Shown: one piece after another, positions 1 to 6,773 of the stretch
Position numbering within the stretch: position 1 is the first letter of the stretch
Layout: each line of letters starts with the position of its first letter
NCBI GenBank assembly: GCA_023419655.1
Contig: JAEZXP010000034.1
Coordinates: 1-10,623 of the forward strand
Origin: Bacillota bacterium
GTDB taxonomy: Bacteria > Bacillota > Clostridia > Lachnospirales > Lachnospiraceae
DNA: 10,623 bases
Direction: 5' to 3'
Translations under genes and position numbers: made by a program
Notes under the pieces: generated by a model
What the model was told of the DNA's origin: nothing
Databases searched by the model: none
Seen by the model: the letters and a program-made list of their open reading frames with translations, nothing else

Positions 1-86
1 AAAGAGTTATAAAAGGGAAATCCATACAGTATTATGTACCGGATGAGGTTGTGTCCTATATGAAAGAGCATCATTTATACACATAA
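1..86 (+). CDS. nadD: Nicotinate-nucleotide adenylyltransferase, C-terminal end (partial)
   Basis: Only the last 27 codons are present, read in the frame starting at base 3 and stopping at TAA 84-86. The peptide contains YYVPDEVVSYMKEHHLY, which matches the typical C-terminus of NadD (a YxVP-EEVxxYIxxxxLY pattern). NadD transfers AMP from ATP to nicotinate mononucleotide in NAD synthesis. The identification rests on this short tail plus the neighbourhood: in many Clostridia and Bacilli nadD lies immediately before yqeK and rsfS, as here. The catalytic nucleotidyltransferase motifs lie outside the window. The gap to yqeK is 60 bp and shows no terminator, so co-transcription is likely. Confidence 0.75.
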   Translation, partial: RVIKGKSIQYYVPDEVVSYMKEHHLYT

Positions 87-146
87 ATATATTATGTAAA
101 CTATTATACGTTAAGACAAAAATCAAGGTAATAGAAGGATGTTTTT

Positions 147-731
147 ATGGAATTGGAACCATTAAGAAAGAGTATGAAAAAGGTTTTATCTGAAAGCAGA
201 TACAGACATTCTCTGGAAGTGGAAGAGGTATGCTATGACCTTGCCCTGATTCACGGCGAAGATACCTTAAAAGCCGCTATAGCAGGAATACTTCATGATT
301 GTGCCAAGTGTATGACGGATATGGAATTGCTGCAGGAATGTGAAAAGTATAATCTGCCGATAACACAAGTCCAGAGAAAGCAGCCGTATCTTCTTCATGC
401 CAGTCTGGGAGCGGTATATGCAAGAGAAAAGTATGGAATCCGGGATGAAGACATTCTGAACGCAATCACATACCACACGACCGGCAGGCCGGCGATGACG
501 AAACTTGAGAAGATTGTATACATTGCTGATTTTATTGAACCCGGCAGAAAACCAATCCCTGTTTTGGATGAGGCAAGAGAAATGGCATATCGGAATCTGG
601 ATGAAGCTGTTATATGCATCGCTGACAACAGTCTGAATTATCTAAAGGAAAAGGGAGTTATAATTGAGCCGCTAACAAAAGAGACCTATGATTATTATCT
701 TACCAACATGATTGACGGCGAAACAATTTAA
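147..731 (+). CDS. yqeK: YqeK-type HD-domain hydrolase (symmetrical Ap4A hydrolase family)
   Basis: A 194-residue cytosolic metal-dependent HD phosphohydrolase. Known members of this family hydrolyse diadenosine tetraphosphate (Ap4A) to two ADP using a di-iron centre. The metal-binding pattern is visible: H21 in RYRHSLEV, the H50-D51 pair in GILHDCAK, H84 in LLHAS, H110 in ITYHTTG and D128 in YIADFIEPGR. The last segment is strongly diagnostic of YqeK. The length fits the family (about 185-200 aa). The start at ATG 147 has an AGAAGGA ribosome binding site about 7 bases upstream. The gene sits between nadD and rsfS, its usual place in Firmicutes, and is probably co-transcribed with both. No missing residue or truncation is seen. 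Confidence 0.9.
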   Translation: MELEPLRKSMKKVLSESRYRHSLEVEEVCYDLALIHGEDTLKAAIAGILHDCAKCMTDMELLQECEKYNLPITQVQRKQPYLLHASLGAVYAREKYGIRDEDILNAITYHTTGRPAMTKLEKIVYIADFIEPGRKPIPVLDEAREMAYRNLDEAVICIADNSLNYLKEKGVIIEPLTKETYDYYLTNMIDGETI

Positions 732-750
732 AATGAAATTGGAGGTATAT

Positions 751-1110
751 ATGGAGAATTCGAAAGAAATGGTAAAGCTGGTTTACGAAGCCCTTGAGGA
801 GAAAAAAGGTGAAGATATACAGGTAATTGAGATAAAGGATATATCCGTGATTGCAGATTATTTTATTATTGCCAACGGTTCAAATTCTTTGCAGGTGGAT
901 GCTCTTGTAGATGCAGTGAAGGATAAGCTTGGAAGAGGCGGTCATGAACCGCTGCGGGTAGAGGGTGTAAGAAGTGCAGGCTGGATTCTTATGGATTACG
1001 GCGATGTTGTCGTTCATGTGTTTTCTAAGGAAGACCGGTTGTTTTATAATCTCGAAAGAATCTGGAGAGACGGTAAGACGCTTACGAAAGAGCAGCTGGG
1101 TATAGAATAA
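751..1110 (+). CDS. rsfS: Ribosomal silencing factor RsfS
   Basis: RsfS (RsfA/Iojap family) binds large-subunit protein uL14 and blocks joining of the ribosomal subunits when nutrients are short. The 119-residue product shows the family hallmarks: an early DI-VIEIKDISVIADYFIIA segment, then a GSNSLQVDAL turn, VEGVRSAGWILMDYGDVVVHVF, and a closing YNLERIW. I chose ATG 751 rather than the longer in-frame start at 712. A GGAGGT ribosome binding site (741-746) sits directly before 751, the shorter length fits the family, and the longer version would overlap yqeK. The gene follows yqeK by 19 bp and is the last plus-strand housekeeping gene before a 235-bp gap. No hairpin terminator follows it immediately. 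Confidence 0.92.
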   Translation: MENSKEMVKLVYEALEEKKGEDIQVIEIKDISVIADYFIIANGSNSLQVDALVDAVKDKLGRGGHEPLRVEGVRSAGWILMDYGDVVVHVFSKEDRLFYNLERIWRDGKTLTKEQLGIE

Positions 1111-1180
1111 TATAATTGTTAATTGTGTTCATATAATGAAGGGATATAAAAAGTATTTTGTATATTTTTAATTTTAGGTA

Positions 1181-1209
1181 TTGACATTTAAAAAGCTCTA
1201 TTGTAATAT
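1181..1209 (+). promoter_or_regulatory. Near-consensus sigma-A promoter before the sugar operon leader
   Basis: The -35 box TTGACA (1181-1186) is an exact consensus match. After a 17-base spacer comes the -10 box TAATAT (1204-1209). Transcription should begin near A1216 or G1217. The promoter lies 71 bp after rsfS and about 140 bp before the GTG start of the sugar ATPase gene, so its transcript begins with a leader that runs straight into the terminator at 1272-1300. A partial dyad (AATATT 1205-1210 and 1225-1230) straddles the -10 box and start point and might be an operator, though it is simple AT-rich sequence. No clear catabolite-repression (cre) site is visible nearby. Confidence 0.75.
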
Positions 1210-1215
1210 TGATTT

Positions 1216-1300
1216 AGCAAATTAAATATTGGCCTCACGAATTGGGCATTTTATTGAATGGTGTTATGACTGCACTTATCTTCGGATAAGTGCTTTTTTT
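1216..1300 (+). promoter_or_regulatory. Attenuator leader RNA with two candidate ANTAR-type stem-loops
   Basis: The predicted leader of about 85 nt can form a first weak stem-loop at 1232-1247 (GCCT pairing with GGGC, one G-U pair, loop CACGAATT). It can form a second at 1260-1276 (GGTGT with GCACT, two G-U pairs, loop TATGACT). The 3' arm of the second, GCACT 1272-1276, is the start of the terminator stem at 1272-1280, so the two structures exclude each other. Tandem small hairpins with the second overlapping a terminator is the known layout of ANTAR-protein targets, and an ANTAR response regulator is encoded downstream at 7861. Published ANTAR loops are hexamers with A at position 1 and G at position 4. 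These loops share an A-x-G-A pattern but do not fit that rule exactly, so the assignment is inference. Confidence 0.45.
1272..1300 (+). terminator. Intrinsic terminator / attenuator of the sugar operon
   Basis: A perfect 9-bp stem, GCACTTATC (1272-1280) with GATAAGTGC (1285-1293), closes on the very stable tetraloop TTCG and is followed by seven T residues (1294-1300). This is a textbook factor-independent terminator. It stands about 160 bp after rsfS, downstream of a strong promoter (1181-1209) and only 45 bp before the ATPase gene. It is therefore better placed as a conditional attenuator of the sugar operon than as the terminator of nadD-yqeK-rsfS, although it would stop read-through from that side too. 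Confidence 0.88.
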
Positions 1301-1345
1301 ATTGCTTCAAAGGGAGATTGTTCTTGTAAGAATTAGTGGAGGAAG

Positions 1346-2869
1346 GTGATTCGAATTAACGGCATAAGGCTAGAAATGAAAGGGATTAATAAAAGCTTTC
1401 CCGGTGTTCATGCTCTTAAAAATGTTGATTTTGAAATTAGGAAGGGCGAGATAATCGGATTATTGGGAGAAAACGGTGCGGGAAAATCTACGTTGATGAA
1501 GGTATTGGGCGGTGTTGAAATACCGGATTCCGGGGACATTATTTTGGAAGGGAAAAGTGTTAAAATCACAAATCCAACAGAAGCACAGAATTTAGGAATA
1601 TCCTTTATTCATCAGGAATTGTCTCTGTTTCTCGATTTGGATATTGCGTCAAATATTTTTATTCAGGATTTACCGAATAAGTATAACTTTATTCTTGAAA
1701 AAGATTTACAAACCAAAACAAAGAAGGTTCTGGAGATGGTTAATCTGGAGGCACATTCACCAAAGGAATTGATTAAGAATCTTCAGATAGGGGAACGGCA
1801 GCTAATAGAAATTGCCAGATGCCTGATTATGGATACGAAGGTTCTTGTATTGGATGAGCCCACATCATCCCTGACAAAAAAGGAAGTAGAAATTCTGTTT
1901 CGGTTAATGCGGCAGTTAAAAAAGGAGGGAATTTCAATTATATTTATCTCCCATAGAATGGACGAAGTTTTTGACATTTGTGACCGAATTACGATAATGC
2001 GTGATGGTACAAAGATTTCAACCATGGAGATAGGGGATGTCACCACATCGGATGTTGTTAAGCTGATGATTGGGAGAGAACTGAATGAAATGTTTGACAG
2101 GGAATACGTAAAACCTGGAAAGGAGCTCCTGCGCATTGAAAACTTTTGCAGCCAGGAGAGATTCAAAAATATCAATTTGTCAATTCATGAAGGAGAAATT
2201 GTTGGCTTATATGGCCTGATGGGGTCCGGCCGGTCTGAAATCGTAAGGTCCATATTCAGCTTGGATAAGTTTGAAAAAGGAGATATCTATATAGAAGGCG
2301 TAAGACAGAATATCGGGCAGCCTTTGGATGCAATGGAAAGGGGTATTGGTCTGGTAACGGAGAATCGCAGAGAGGAAGGATTGATGCTTCAGCAATCGGT
2401 TAAATTTAATCTGGTTGCGGCAAATTTACCCGCGTATAAAAAGAAGCTGGGGTTCATGGACAGCATGAAAGAGACAAAGCAGTGCGAAGACAATGTGAAT
2501 GAGCTGAACATTAAGACTTCCAGCTTGAAGAAATTAGTACAGCATCTTAGCGGCGGAAACCAGCAAAAGGTTGTTATAGCAAAATGGCTGAATCGAAATC
2601 CGAAGGTTCTTATGCTGGATGAGCCCACCAGAGGGGTTGATGTCGGTGCAAAACATGAGATTTATAGCATTCTATCGGAATTGGTAAAACATAATAAGGG
2701 CGTATTTATTATTTCATCCGAGTTAAATGAGATTATGGGACTGTGTGACCGGATTCTGGTTATACGCAAAGGCGAGATTGTAAAAGAATTTTATGTGAAT
2801 GAATTTAGTAAGGATGAATTACTGGAAGCTTCAATGGGAGGTATAAATAATGAAATTAAAAAAGATTGA
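1346..2869 (+). CDS. Sugar ABC importer ATPase with two nucleotide-binding domains (RbsA/MglA/XylG class)
   Basis: This ATPase powers uptake by the permease and binding protein encoded next. The 507-residue protein has two fused NBDs. NBD1: Walker A GENGAGKS (41-48), Q-loop Q90, variant signature IGERQ (148-152), Walker B VLVLDEPTSS (167-176), H-loop H203. NBD2: degenerate Walker A GLMGSGRSE (290-298), signature LSGGNQQK (401-408), Walker B VLMLDEPTRGVDVGAK (421-436), and SSEL (457-460) in place of the H-loop. A catalytic NBD1-type site with an eroded NBD2 Walker A is normal for carbohydrate uptake transporter-2 ATPases. The start is ambiguous. GTG 1346 gives a normal N-terminus but lies only 3 bases from GGAGG (1338-1342); ATG 1376 has a weaker site and would begin at MKGINKSFPG. 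The substrate (pentose, hexose, cyclitol) cannot be read from an ATPase. Confidence 0.95.
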   Translation: MIRINGIRLEMKGINKSFPGVHALKNVDFEIRKGEIIGLLGENGAGKSTLMKVLGGVEIPDSGDIILEGKSVKITNPTEAQNLGISFIHQELSLFLDLDIASNIFIQDLPNKYNFILEKDLQTKTKKVLEMVNLEAHSPKELIKNLQIGERQLIEIARCLIMDTKVLVLDEPTSSLTKKEVEILFRLMRQLKKEGISIIFISHRMDEVFDICDRITIMRDGTKISTMEIGDVTTSDVVKLMIGRELNEMFDREYVKPGKELLRIENFCSQERFKNINLSIHEGEIVGLYGLMGSGRSEIVRSIFSLDKFEKGDIYIEGVRQNIGQPLDAMERGIGLVTENRREEGLMLQQSVKFNLVAANLPAYKKKLGFMDSMKETKQCEDNVNELNIKTSSLKKLVQHLSGGNQQKVVIAKWLNRNPKVLMLDEPTRGVDVGAKHEIYSILSELVKHNKGVFIISSELNEIMGLCDRILVIRKGEIVKEFYVNEFSKDELLEASMGGINNEIKKD

Positions 2870-3818
2870 CGGAAAAACAATAATAAAATTCGCATTAAAC
2901 TATGGTATTTATATATTTTTATTGGTGGCTTGTTTGATTCTGACCTTAACAACCGATTCTTTCTTAACGAAAACGAATCTGGTTAATATTCTGTTACAGA
3001 CTTCCATTATAGCCACGATGGCAATTGGCGTCACCTTTGTACTGATTACAGGAAACAATGATTTGTCCATGGGAAGTGTGATGGCAATTTCCAGTGCGGT
3101 AGGCGTTGGTATGATTAAGATATTGGGAATGCCATGGTGGCTTGGAATGATTGCCATGCTGGTGGTTTCCGTAGTGTTCGGAATAATTAACGGAGCACTG
3201 GTTGCATCCTTAAAGATACCTGCATTTCTTGCGACGTTATCCACACAGTTTATTGCACGGGGATTAACCTTGGTTATTTCGGGCGGCTCATCGTGGTTTA
3301 ATCTTCCCAGAGCTTTTGTCGCCATAGCGGCAGGAAGCATTGCAGGCATCCCTGTTATTATCGTAACGGTATTGGTGCTGTACATTATGTTCCATCTGCG
3401 ATTGAAACATACCATCTTTGGACGGAGAATCTATGCGGTGGGAAGCAGCAGGGAGTCTGCCAGGGTATCCGGTATCAATGTTAAAAAGACCATTATTCTT
3501 GCATATATACAATGCGGTTTGCTGGTCGGGATTGCGAGTATTTTGCAATCTGCCAGAATGAATTCCTTTTGGGCGGCCATGGGAACAGGTCTTGAGTTTC
3601 AGGCGATTGCAGGTGCAATTATCGGCGGAACCAGTATGTCCGGCGGTGTCGGCAAGCTTGCCGGTACCTTTGCAGGTGTTATGCTAATGGGTGTTATTAA
3701 CAATGCACTAAATCTTTACGGAGTAGATGCCAATTGGCAGGAAGCAGCCCGCGGCTTCGTAATTTTAATTGCGATTGTAGTGGACGCAATCCGCCAGCGA
3801 TACAGTACGGTTGAATAA
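2850..3818 (+). CDS. Sugar ABC importer permease (RbsC class)
   Basis: An integral membrane permease of 322 residues, the usual length for RbsC/XylH/MglC proteins. About ten hydrophobic segments can be seen, roughly at 17-34, 47-66, 74-92, 97-118, 123-144, 166-183, 214-233, 250-265, 270-287 and 300-315. Family landmarks include GVTFVLITGNNDLSMGS (60-76), IPAFLATLSTQFIARGL (123-139), the cytoplasmic ATPase-contact loop GRRIYAVGSSRESARVSGIN (191-210) and GAIIGGTSMSGG (255-266). The start at ATG 2850 has a GGGAGG site 8 bases upstream and overlaps the end of the ATPase gene by 20 bp, pointing to translational coupling. It works as a homodimer with the ATPase at 1346 and takes ligand from the lipoprotein at 3888. 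Confidence 0.95.
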   Translation: MKLKKIDGKTIIKFALNYGIYIFLLVACLILTLTTDSFLTKTNLVNILLQTSIIATMAIGVTFVLITGNNDLSMGSVMAISSAVGVGMIKILGMPWWLGMIAMLVVSVVFGIINGALVASLKIPAFLATLSTQFIARGLTLVISGGSSWFNLPRAFVAIAAGSIAGIPVIIVTVLVLYIMFHLRLKHTIFGRRIYAVGSSRESARVSGINVKKTIILAYIQCGLLVGIASILQSARMNSFWAAMGTGLEFQAIAGAIIGGTSMSGGVGKLAGTFAGVMLMGVINNALNLYGVDANWQEAARGFVILIAIVVDAIRQRYSTVE

Positions 3819-3829
3819 CCATATCCGGT

Positions 3830-3855
3830 TTATTCCGTTGCAGGTCAACGGATAA
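3830..3855 (+). other. Intercistronic hairpin between permease and binding-protein genes
   Basis: CCGTTG (3835-3840) pairs with CAACGG (3846-3851) around the loop CAGGT. The stem extends by T-A and then TTA/TAA past one bulged T, about ten base pairs in all. No T-run follows; the next bases are A-rich and lead to the AAGGAGGT ribosome binding site of the binding-protein gene. It is therefore not a terminator. Hairpins in this position in uptake operons often protect mRNA ends or mark processing sites that raise binding-protein output over the membrane parts; that role is inferred here. Confidence 0.5.
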
Positions 3856-3887
3856 CATAAACAAAAAACAATAATAAGGAGGTATTT

Positions 3888-4943
3888 ATGAAAAAAATGA
3901 GAAATATGCTCAGCATCATTCTGGTACTTATTCTTGCAGTAAATCTGGCAGCATGTTCTACAGGAAAGACACAAGATACGGGTAAAAAAGCCGACCTGGG
4001 CACAGAAGTAAAAGACGATACGACTGACACTGCCCCGGAGAAACTTACATTCGGTATTTCTATGCCGCAGCTTGATAATGATGGTTTTAGAGCGAACCTG
4101 ATTGGAATACAGCAGGCAGCAGAAAAGTTCGGAATTGAGATTATTACATCGGATGCAAAGAATTCAGCGGATACACAGATGCAGCAAATTGAAGACTTTA
4201 TTACAAAGGGTGTGGATGCGATTGTTATGTGTCCTATCGATTCCGGTGCATTGGCAGCCGCCGTACAAAAGGCGAACACGGCTGGTATCCCTGTTTCTGC
4301 TTTTGACCGTAATGTATCGGATGGTGAGCTGGTAGGACTGGCAGAATCGGACAATAGAAAGCATGGTGAAAAAGCAGCGGAGTTAATGGCAGAGGCTGCC
4401 CAAAAGAACGGATTTGCCGTCTCTGATTTACAGGTTCTTGAGCTTCAGGGCGCAATTGCTACTTCATCCGGTCTTGAAAGGCATGAAGGCTTCGTTCAGA
4501 AGGCAGAAGAGTTAGGGCTTACGATAGTAGCCTCCCTGCCGACAGAATATAAGATGGACCTTGCGTATTCGGCAGTACTGGATGCTTTCCAGGCTAATCC
4601 TGACATCAACGCCATCTTTATTCCTAGTGATAATGCCTGCTACAGCGGTGTGGAATCAGCTCTTCGTCAATTAGACAAACTGATACCGGTTGGTGACGAA
4701 GGACACATTATCTTAACCTCTGTAGACGGCGGCCCCCAGGGACTTGAAGGAGTAAGAAATGATTTTATTGATGGAATTGCGGCACAGTCGAAGCTGCTTA
4801 TGAGTGAGGAAGCAATGCTGCTGGCCTATAAAGCAGTTACGGGTGAACCAATTGAAAATTCAATTATTCGTATTCTTCCAACCCCTGTAACCAAGGAAAA
4901 TGTTGAGGATGAAACGCTTTGGGCAAATGCCATCAACAAATAA
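3888..4943 (+). CDS. Sugar-binding lipoprotein of the ABC importer (RbsB-like, Peripla_BP_4)
   Basis: The extracellular ligand-binding component, 351 residues. A type II signal peptide is clear: basic MKKMRNM, a hydrophobic stretch, then lipobox LAAC with lipidation at C23. A Thr/Asp/Lys-rich linker to about residue 50 precedes the binding domain. Positions that contact sugar in ribose/galactose-type proteins have recognisable counterparts: D140-R141 in AFDRNV, R198 in LERHEGF, N249 in IPSDNACYSG, D280 in TSVDGGPQG and Q300 in GIAAQ. This suggests a polyhydroxylated ligand, but the identity is not readable. The first aromatic site (residues 60-67) is QLDNDGF, which offers few aromatic rings for stacking a pyranose. 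The gene has a strong AAGGAGGT site (3876-3883) and is third in the operon, the normal order for this transporter class. Confidence 0.95.
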   Translation: MKKMRNMLSIILVLILAVNLAACSTGKTQDTGKKADLGTEVKDDTTDTAPEKLTFGISMPQLDNDGFRANLIGIQQAAEKFGIEIITSDAKNSADTQMQQIEDFITKGVDAIVMCPIDSGALAAAVQKANTAGIPVSAFDRNVSDGELVGLAESDNRKHGEKAAELMAEAAQKNGFAVSDLQVLELQGAIATSSGLERHEGFVQKAEELGLTIVASLPTEYKMDLAYSAVLDAFQANPDINAIFIPSDNACYSGVESALRQLDKLIPVGDEGHIILTSVDGGPQGLEGVRNDFIDGIAAQSKLLMSEEAMLLAYKAVTGEPIENSIIRILPTPVTKENVEDETLWANAINK

Positions 4944-4995
4944 GTATCCGTTATCTGACAATTCGTGTTTTAACACCTATAAGGAGGCTAGTTAT

Positions 4996-5961
4996 ATGAG
5001 AAGAAAATATGCAGTTATTACAGGTTTTATGGGAAAAATACAAGATCGTTTTGCTACATACGGGATAGAACGGGATTTTGAGTCCATGGTACAGGCGGCT
5101 TCCACTATCAAAGGATGCTCCGGTCTGGAAGTAGTCTATCCCCAGCAGGTGCAGGACCCGGTTAAAGCCAAACAGATTCTGGATAATTACGGTATGGGTG
5201 TGGCGGCCTTAAATGTGAATGTAAAAGGGGAACCGAAGTGGTTATTCGGCTCTATCAGCAGTCCAAACCGGGATACGAGAAAAGAAGCCGTACAATATAT
5301 CAAAAATGGTATGGATATTGCAGCAGGCCTTGGATGTAACAAGCTTACCGTTGCATTCCTGAATGACGGCTCGGATTATCCTTTTGAATTGGACTTCGTT
5401 CGTGCATTTAATGATTCTGTAGAATGCATAAGAGAATGTGCAAACCACCGCAAAGATATTAAATTAAGCTTGGAGTACAAGGCTTCCGAACCAAGGGTGC
5501 ATTGCTTACTGAATAATGCAGGAAAGATGGGGTATTTTTGTAATACTGTCGGAGCTGACAATGTCGGTGTTACACTGGATACCGGACATGCTTTGCAGGC
5601 TTTAGAAATCATGGGTGATTCCGTAGCATTTTTAGGCACAACAAACCGTTTGTTCCATATTCATGTCAATGATAACTACCGTAACTGGGATTGGGATATG
5701 GTACCCGGAACGATTAACTTCTGGGAGTTTATTGAATTCTGCCTGTATCTGAATAAAGTCGGTTATACGGAATGGATTACGGCGGACGTATTTCCACAGA
5801 GGCATGATGCCGTACGTATTATGGAAAAGACTTTCGAATGGATGGATTATTTATTTGATATCACCGATGCCATTGAAGCAGATGCAAAGGTATTCGATAT
5901 GATGAACAGCGGCTGTGATGCATTTGAAATGATGGATTATGTTCGTCAATTTGTCAAATAA
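4996..5961 (+). CDS. Xylose-isomerase-like TIM-barrel protein (sugar isomerase/epimerase family)
   Basis: A 321-residue cytosolic protein of the AP-endonuclease-2/xylose-isomerase-like barrel superfamily (COG1082 type), whose members isomerise, epimerise or dehydrate sugars and cyclitols using one divalent metal. Likely metal or acid-base residues: E160 in SLEYKASEPR, D195 and H198 in TLDTGHAL, H221 and H223 in FHIHVND, and D264 near the end of the barrel. The segment RNWDWDMVPG (229-238) resembles the loop before the last metal ligand in isomerase/epimerase relatives. I chose ATG 4996, 8 bases after AAGGAGG (4981-4987). A longer in-frame start at 4900 would overlap the binding-protein gene and add unrelated sequence. 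It is probably the first catabolic enzyme after uptake. The exact reaction is unknown; isomerase, epimerase and keto-sugar dehydratase are all possible. Confidence 0.85.
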   Translation: MRRKYAVITGFMGKIQDRFATYGIERDFESMVQAASTIKGCSGLEVVYPQQVQDPVKAKQILDNYGMGVAALNVNVKGEPKWLFGSISSPNRDTRKEAVQYIKNGMDIAAGLGCNKLTVAFLNDGSDYPFELDFVRAFNDSVECIRECANHRKDIKLSLEYKASEPRVHCLLNNAGKMGYFCNTVGADNVGVTLDTGHALQALEIMGDSVAFLGTTNRLFHIHVNDNYRNWDWDMVPGTINFWEFIEFCLYLNKVGYTEWITADVFPQRHDAVRIMEKTFEWMDYLFDITDAIEADAKVFDMMNSGCDAFEMMDYVRQFVK

Positions 5962-5984
5962 ATATCATCCGGAGGGATTTCTGC

Positions 5985-6761
5985 ATGGATTATGAAGAGG
6001 TATTAACAGAGCAAATCGGGGGCGTATGCTTAATAAGAATTAACCGCCCCGACTGTAACAATAAATTAAGCATTCATTGCATGAAAACAATGAAAAGAAT
6101 CCTTGAAGAGAAATCCAATGATACCTCCTGCCATAGCTTTGTTTTGGCAGGAGGGGAGGATTTCTTCTGCTCCGGCGGGGAGCTGGGAGATTTTCGTATC
6201 AAGGATACGTTAGAAATAAGAGATTTTGGTTCTGCATTTATTAATCTGCACACAGCAATAAAACATTGTCCGAAGCCGGTTATAGCCGCAGTGGAAGGCA
6301 ATGCCTTCGGCGGCGGATTCAGCCTTGTGGAAGCCTGTGACCTGGCGGTGGCAGCCGATAGCGCATTGTTCGCAATTCCTGAGATATTGGATGGATTAGC
6401 TCCGGCCATGGGTCTGTCCGGCATCTTTTCGCAGATGACGAAAAAGGAGGTTATGTCCTTGGGACTTTTGGGAACGAAACTGACCGCACAGCAGGTACTT
6501 GAACATGGGATAATTAACAGTGTTGTTTCAAAGAAGGACGTGATAAATTATGCTCTTGGTCTGGGAGAATTTTTCAGGGATAAGAGCCCTGTGGCTGTCA
6601 GATTATTTAAAGAGCTATATTCGGACATGGGATTTTTAGATTATGAAAGAAGGCTGCATCTTGGGGAAGCGATGATGATTACGCTATTCAAGTCAGAGGA
6701 AGGCATGGAAGTATTACAGGCAAAGGAAGAGCAAAGAGAGCCGAAATGGAGCAAACGATAG
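5985..6761 (+). CDS. Crotonase-fold protein (enoyl-CoA hydratase/isomerase family)
   Basis: A 258-residue single-domain crotonase, the usual size. The oxyanion-hole segments are visible: FFCSGGELGDF (60-70) and VEGNAFGGGFSL (103-114). Of the two catalytic glutamates of enoyl-CoA hydratase, the second is kept (E133 in FAIPEI). The first, normally in GGGCEL, is replaced by S113 in GGGFSL, although E116 lies one turn on. This argues against a simple hydratase; crotonase isomerases, dehydratases and C-C bond hydrolases use other acid-base sets. The C-terminus, ending EPKWSKR, resembles the usual R-x-P-x-W/F-K tail. The start at ATG 5985 follows GGAGGG (5971-5976), 23 bp after the TIM-barrel gene. 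No CoA ligase, thiolase or acyl-CoA dehydrogenase lies in the window, so ordinary beta-oxidation is unlikely. Substrate unknown. Confidence 0.88.
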   Translation: MDYEEVLTEQIGGVCLIRINRPDCNNKLSIHCMKTMKRILEEKSNDTSCHSFVLAGGEDFFCSGGELGDFRIKDTLEIRDFGSAFINLHTAIKHCPKPVIAAVEGNAFGGGFSLVEACDLAVAADSALFAIPEILDGLAPAMGLSGIFSQMTKKEVMSLGLLGTKLTAQQVLEHGIINSVVSKKDVINYALGLGEFFRDKSPVAVRLFKELYSDMGFLDYERRLHLGEAMMITLFKSEEGMEVLQAKEEQREPKWSKR

Positions 6762-6773
6762 AAGGGAGAAATC

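Noticed and set aside
712..750. Longer rsfS start at 712
   Set aside because: It overlaps yqeK by 20 bp and adds 13 residues not found in the family, whereas ATG 751 has a GGAGGT site directly before it.
1132..1137. TATAAT after rsfS as a promoter -10 box
   Set aside because: No usable -35 box lies 16-18 bases upstream, and isolated TATAAT is expected by chance in such AT-rich DNA.
2909..3415. Open frame of 168 codons on the minus strand inside the permease gene
   Set aside because: It is the complement of a well-supported permease gene, has low-complexity Ile/Thr/Ala composition from reading membrane codons backwards, and has no ribosome binding site or recognisable domain.
3845..4354. Open frame of 169 codons on the minus strand over the binding-protein gene start
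   Set aside because: It is a Ser/Ala-rich shadow of the lipoprotein coding sequence, with no family motif. The plus-strand frame has a lipobox and conserved binding residues.
4965..4976. Short palindrome GTGTTTTAACAC between the binding-protein and TIM-barrel genes
   Set aside because: Five pairs with a two-base loop cannot form a stable RNA hairpin as drawn, there is no T-run, and the genes are clearly in one operon.
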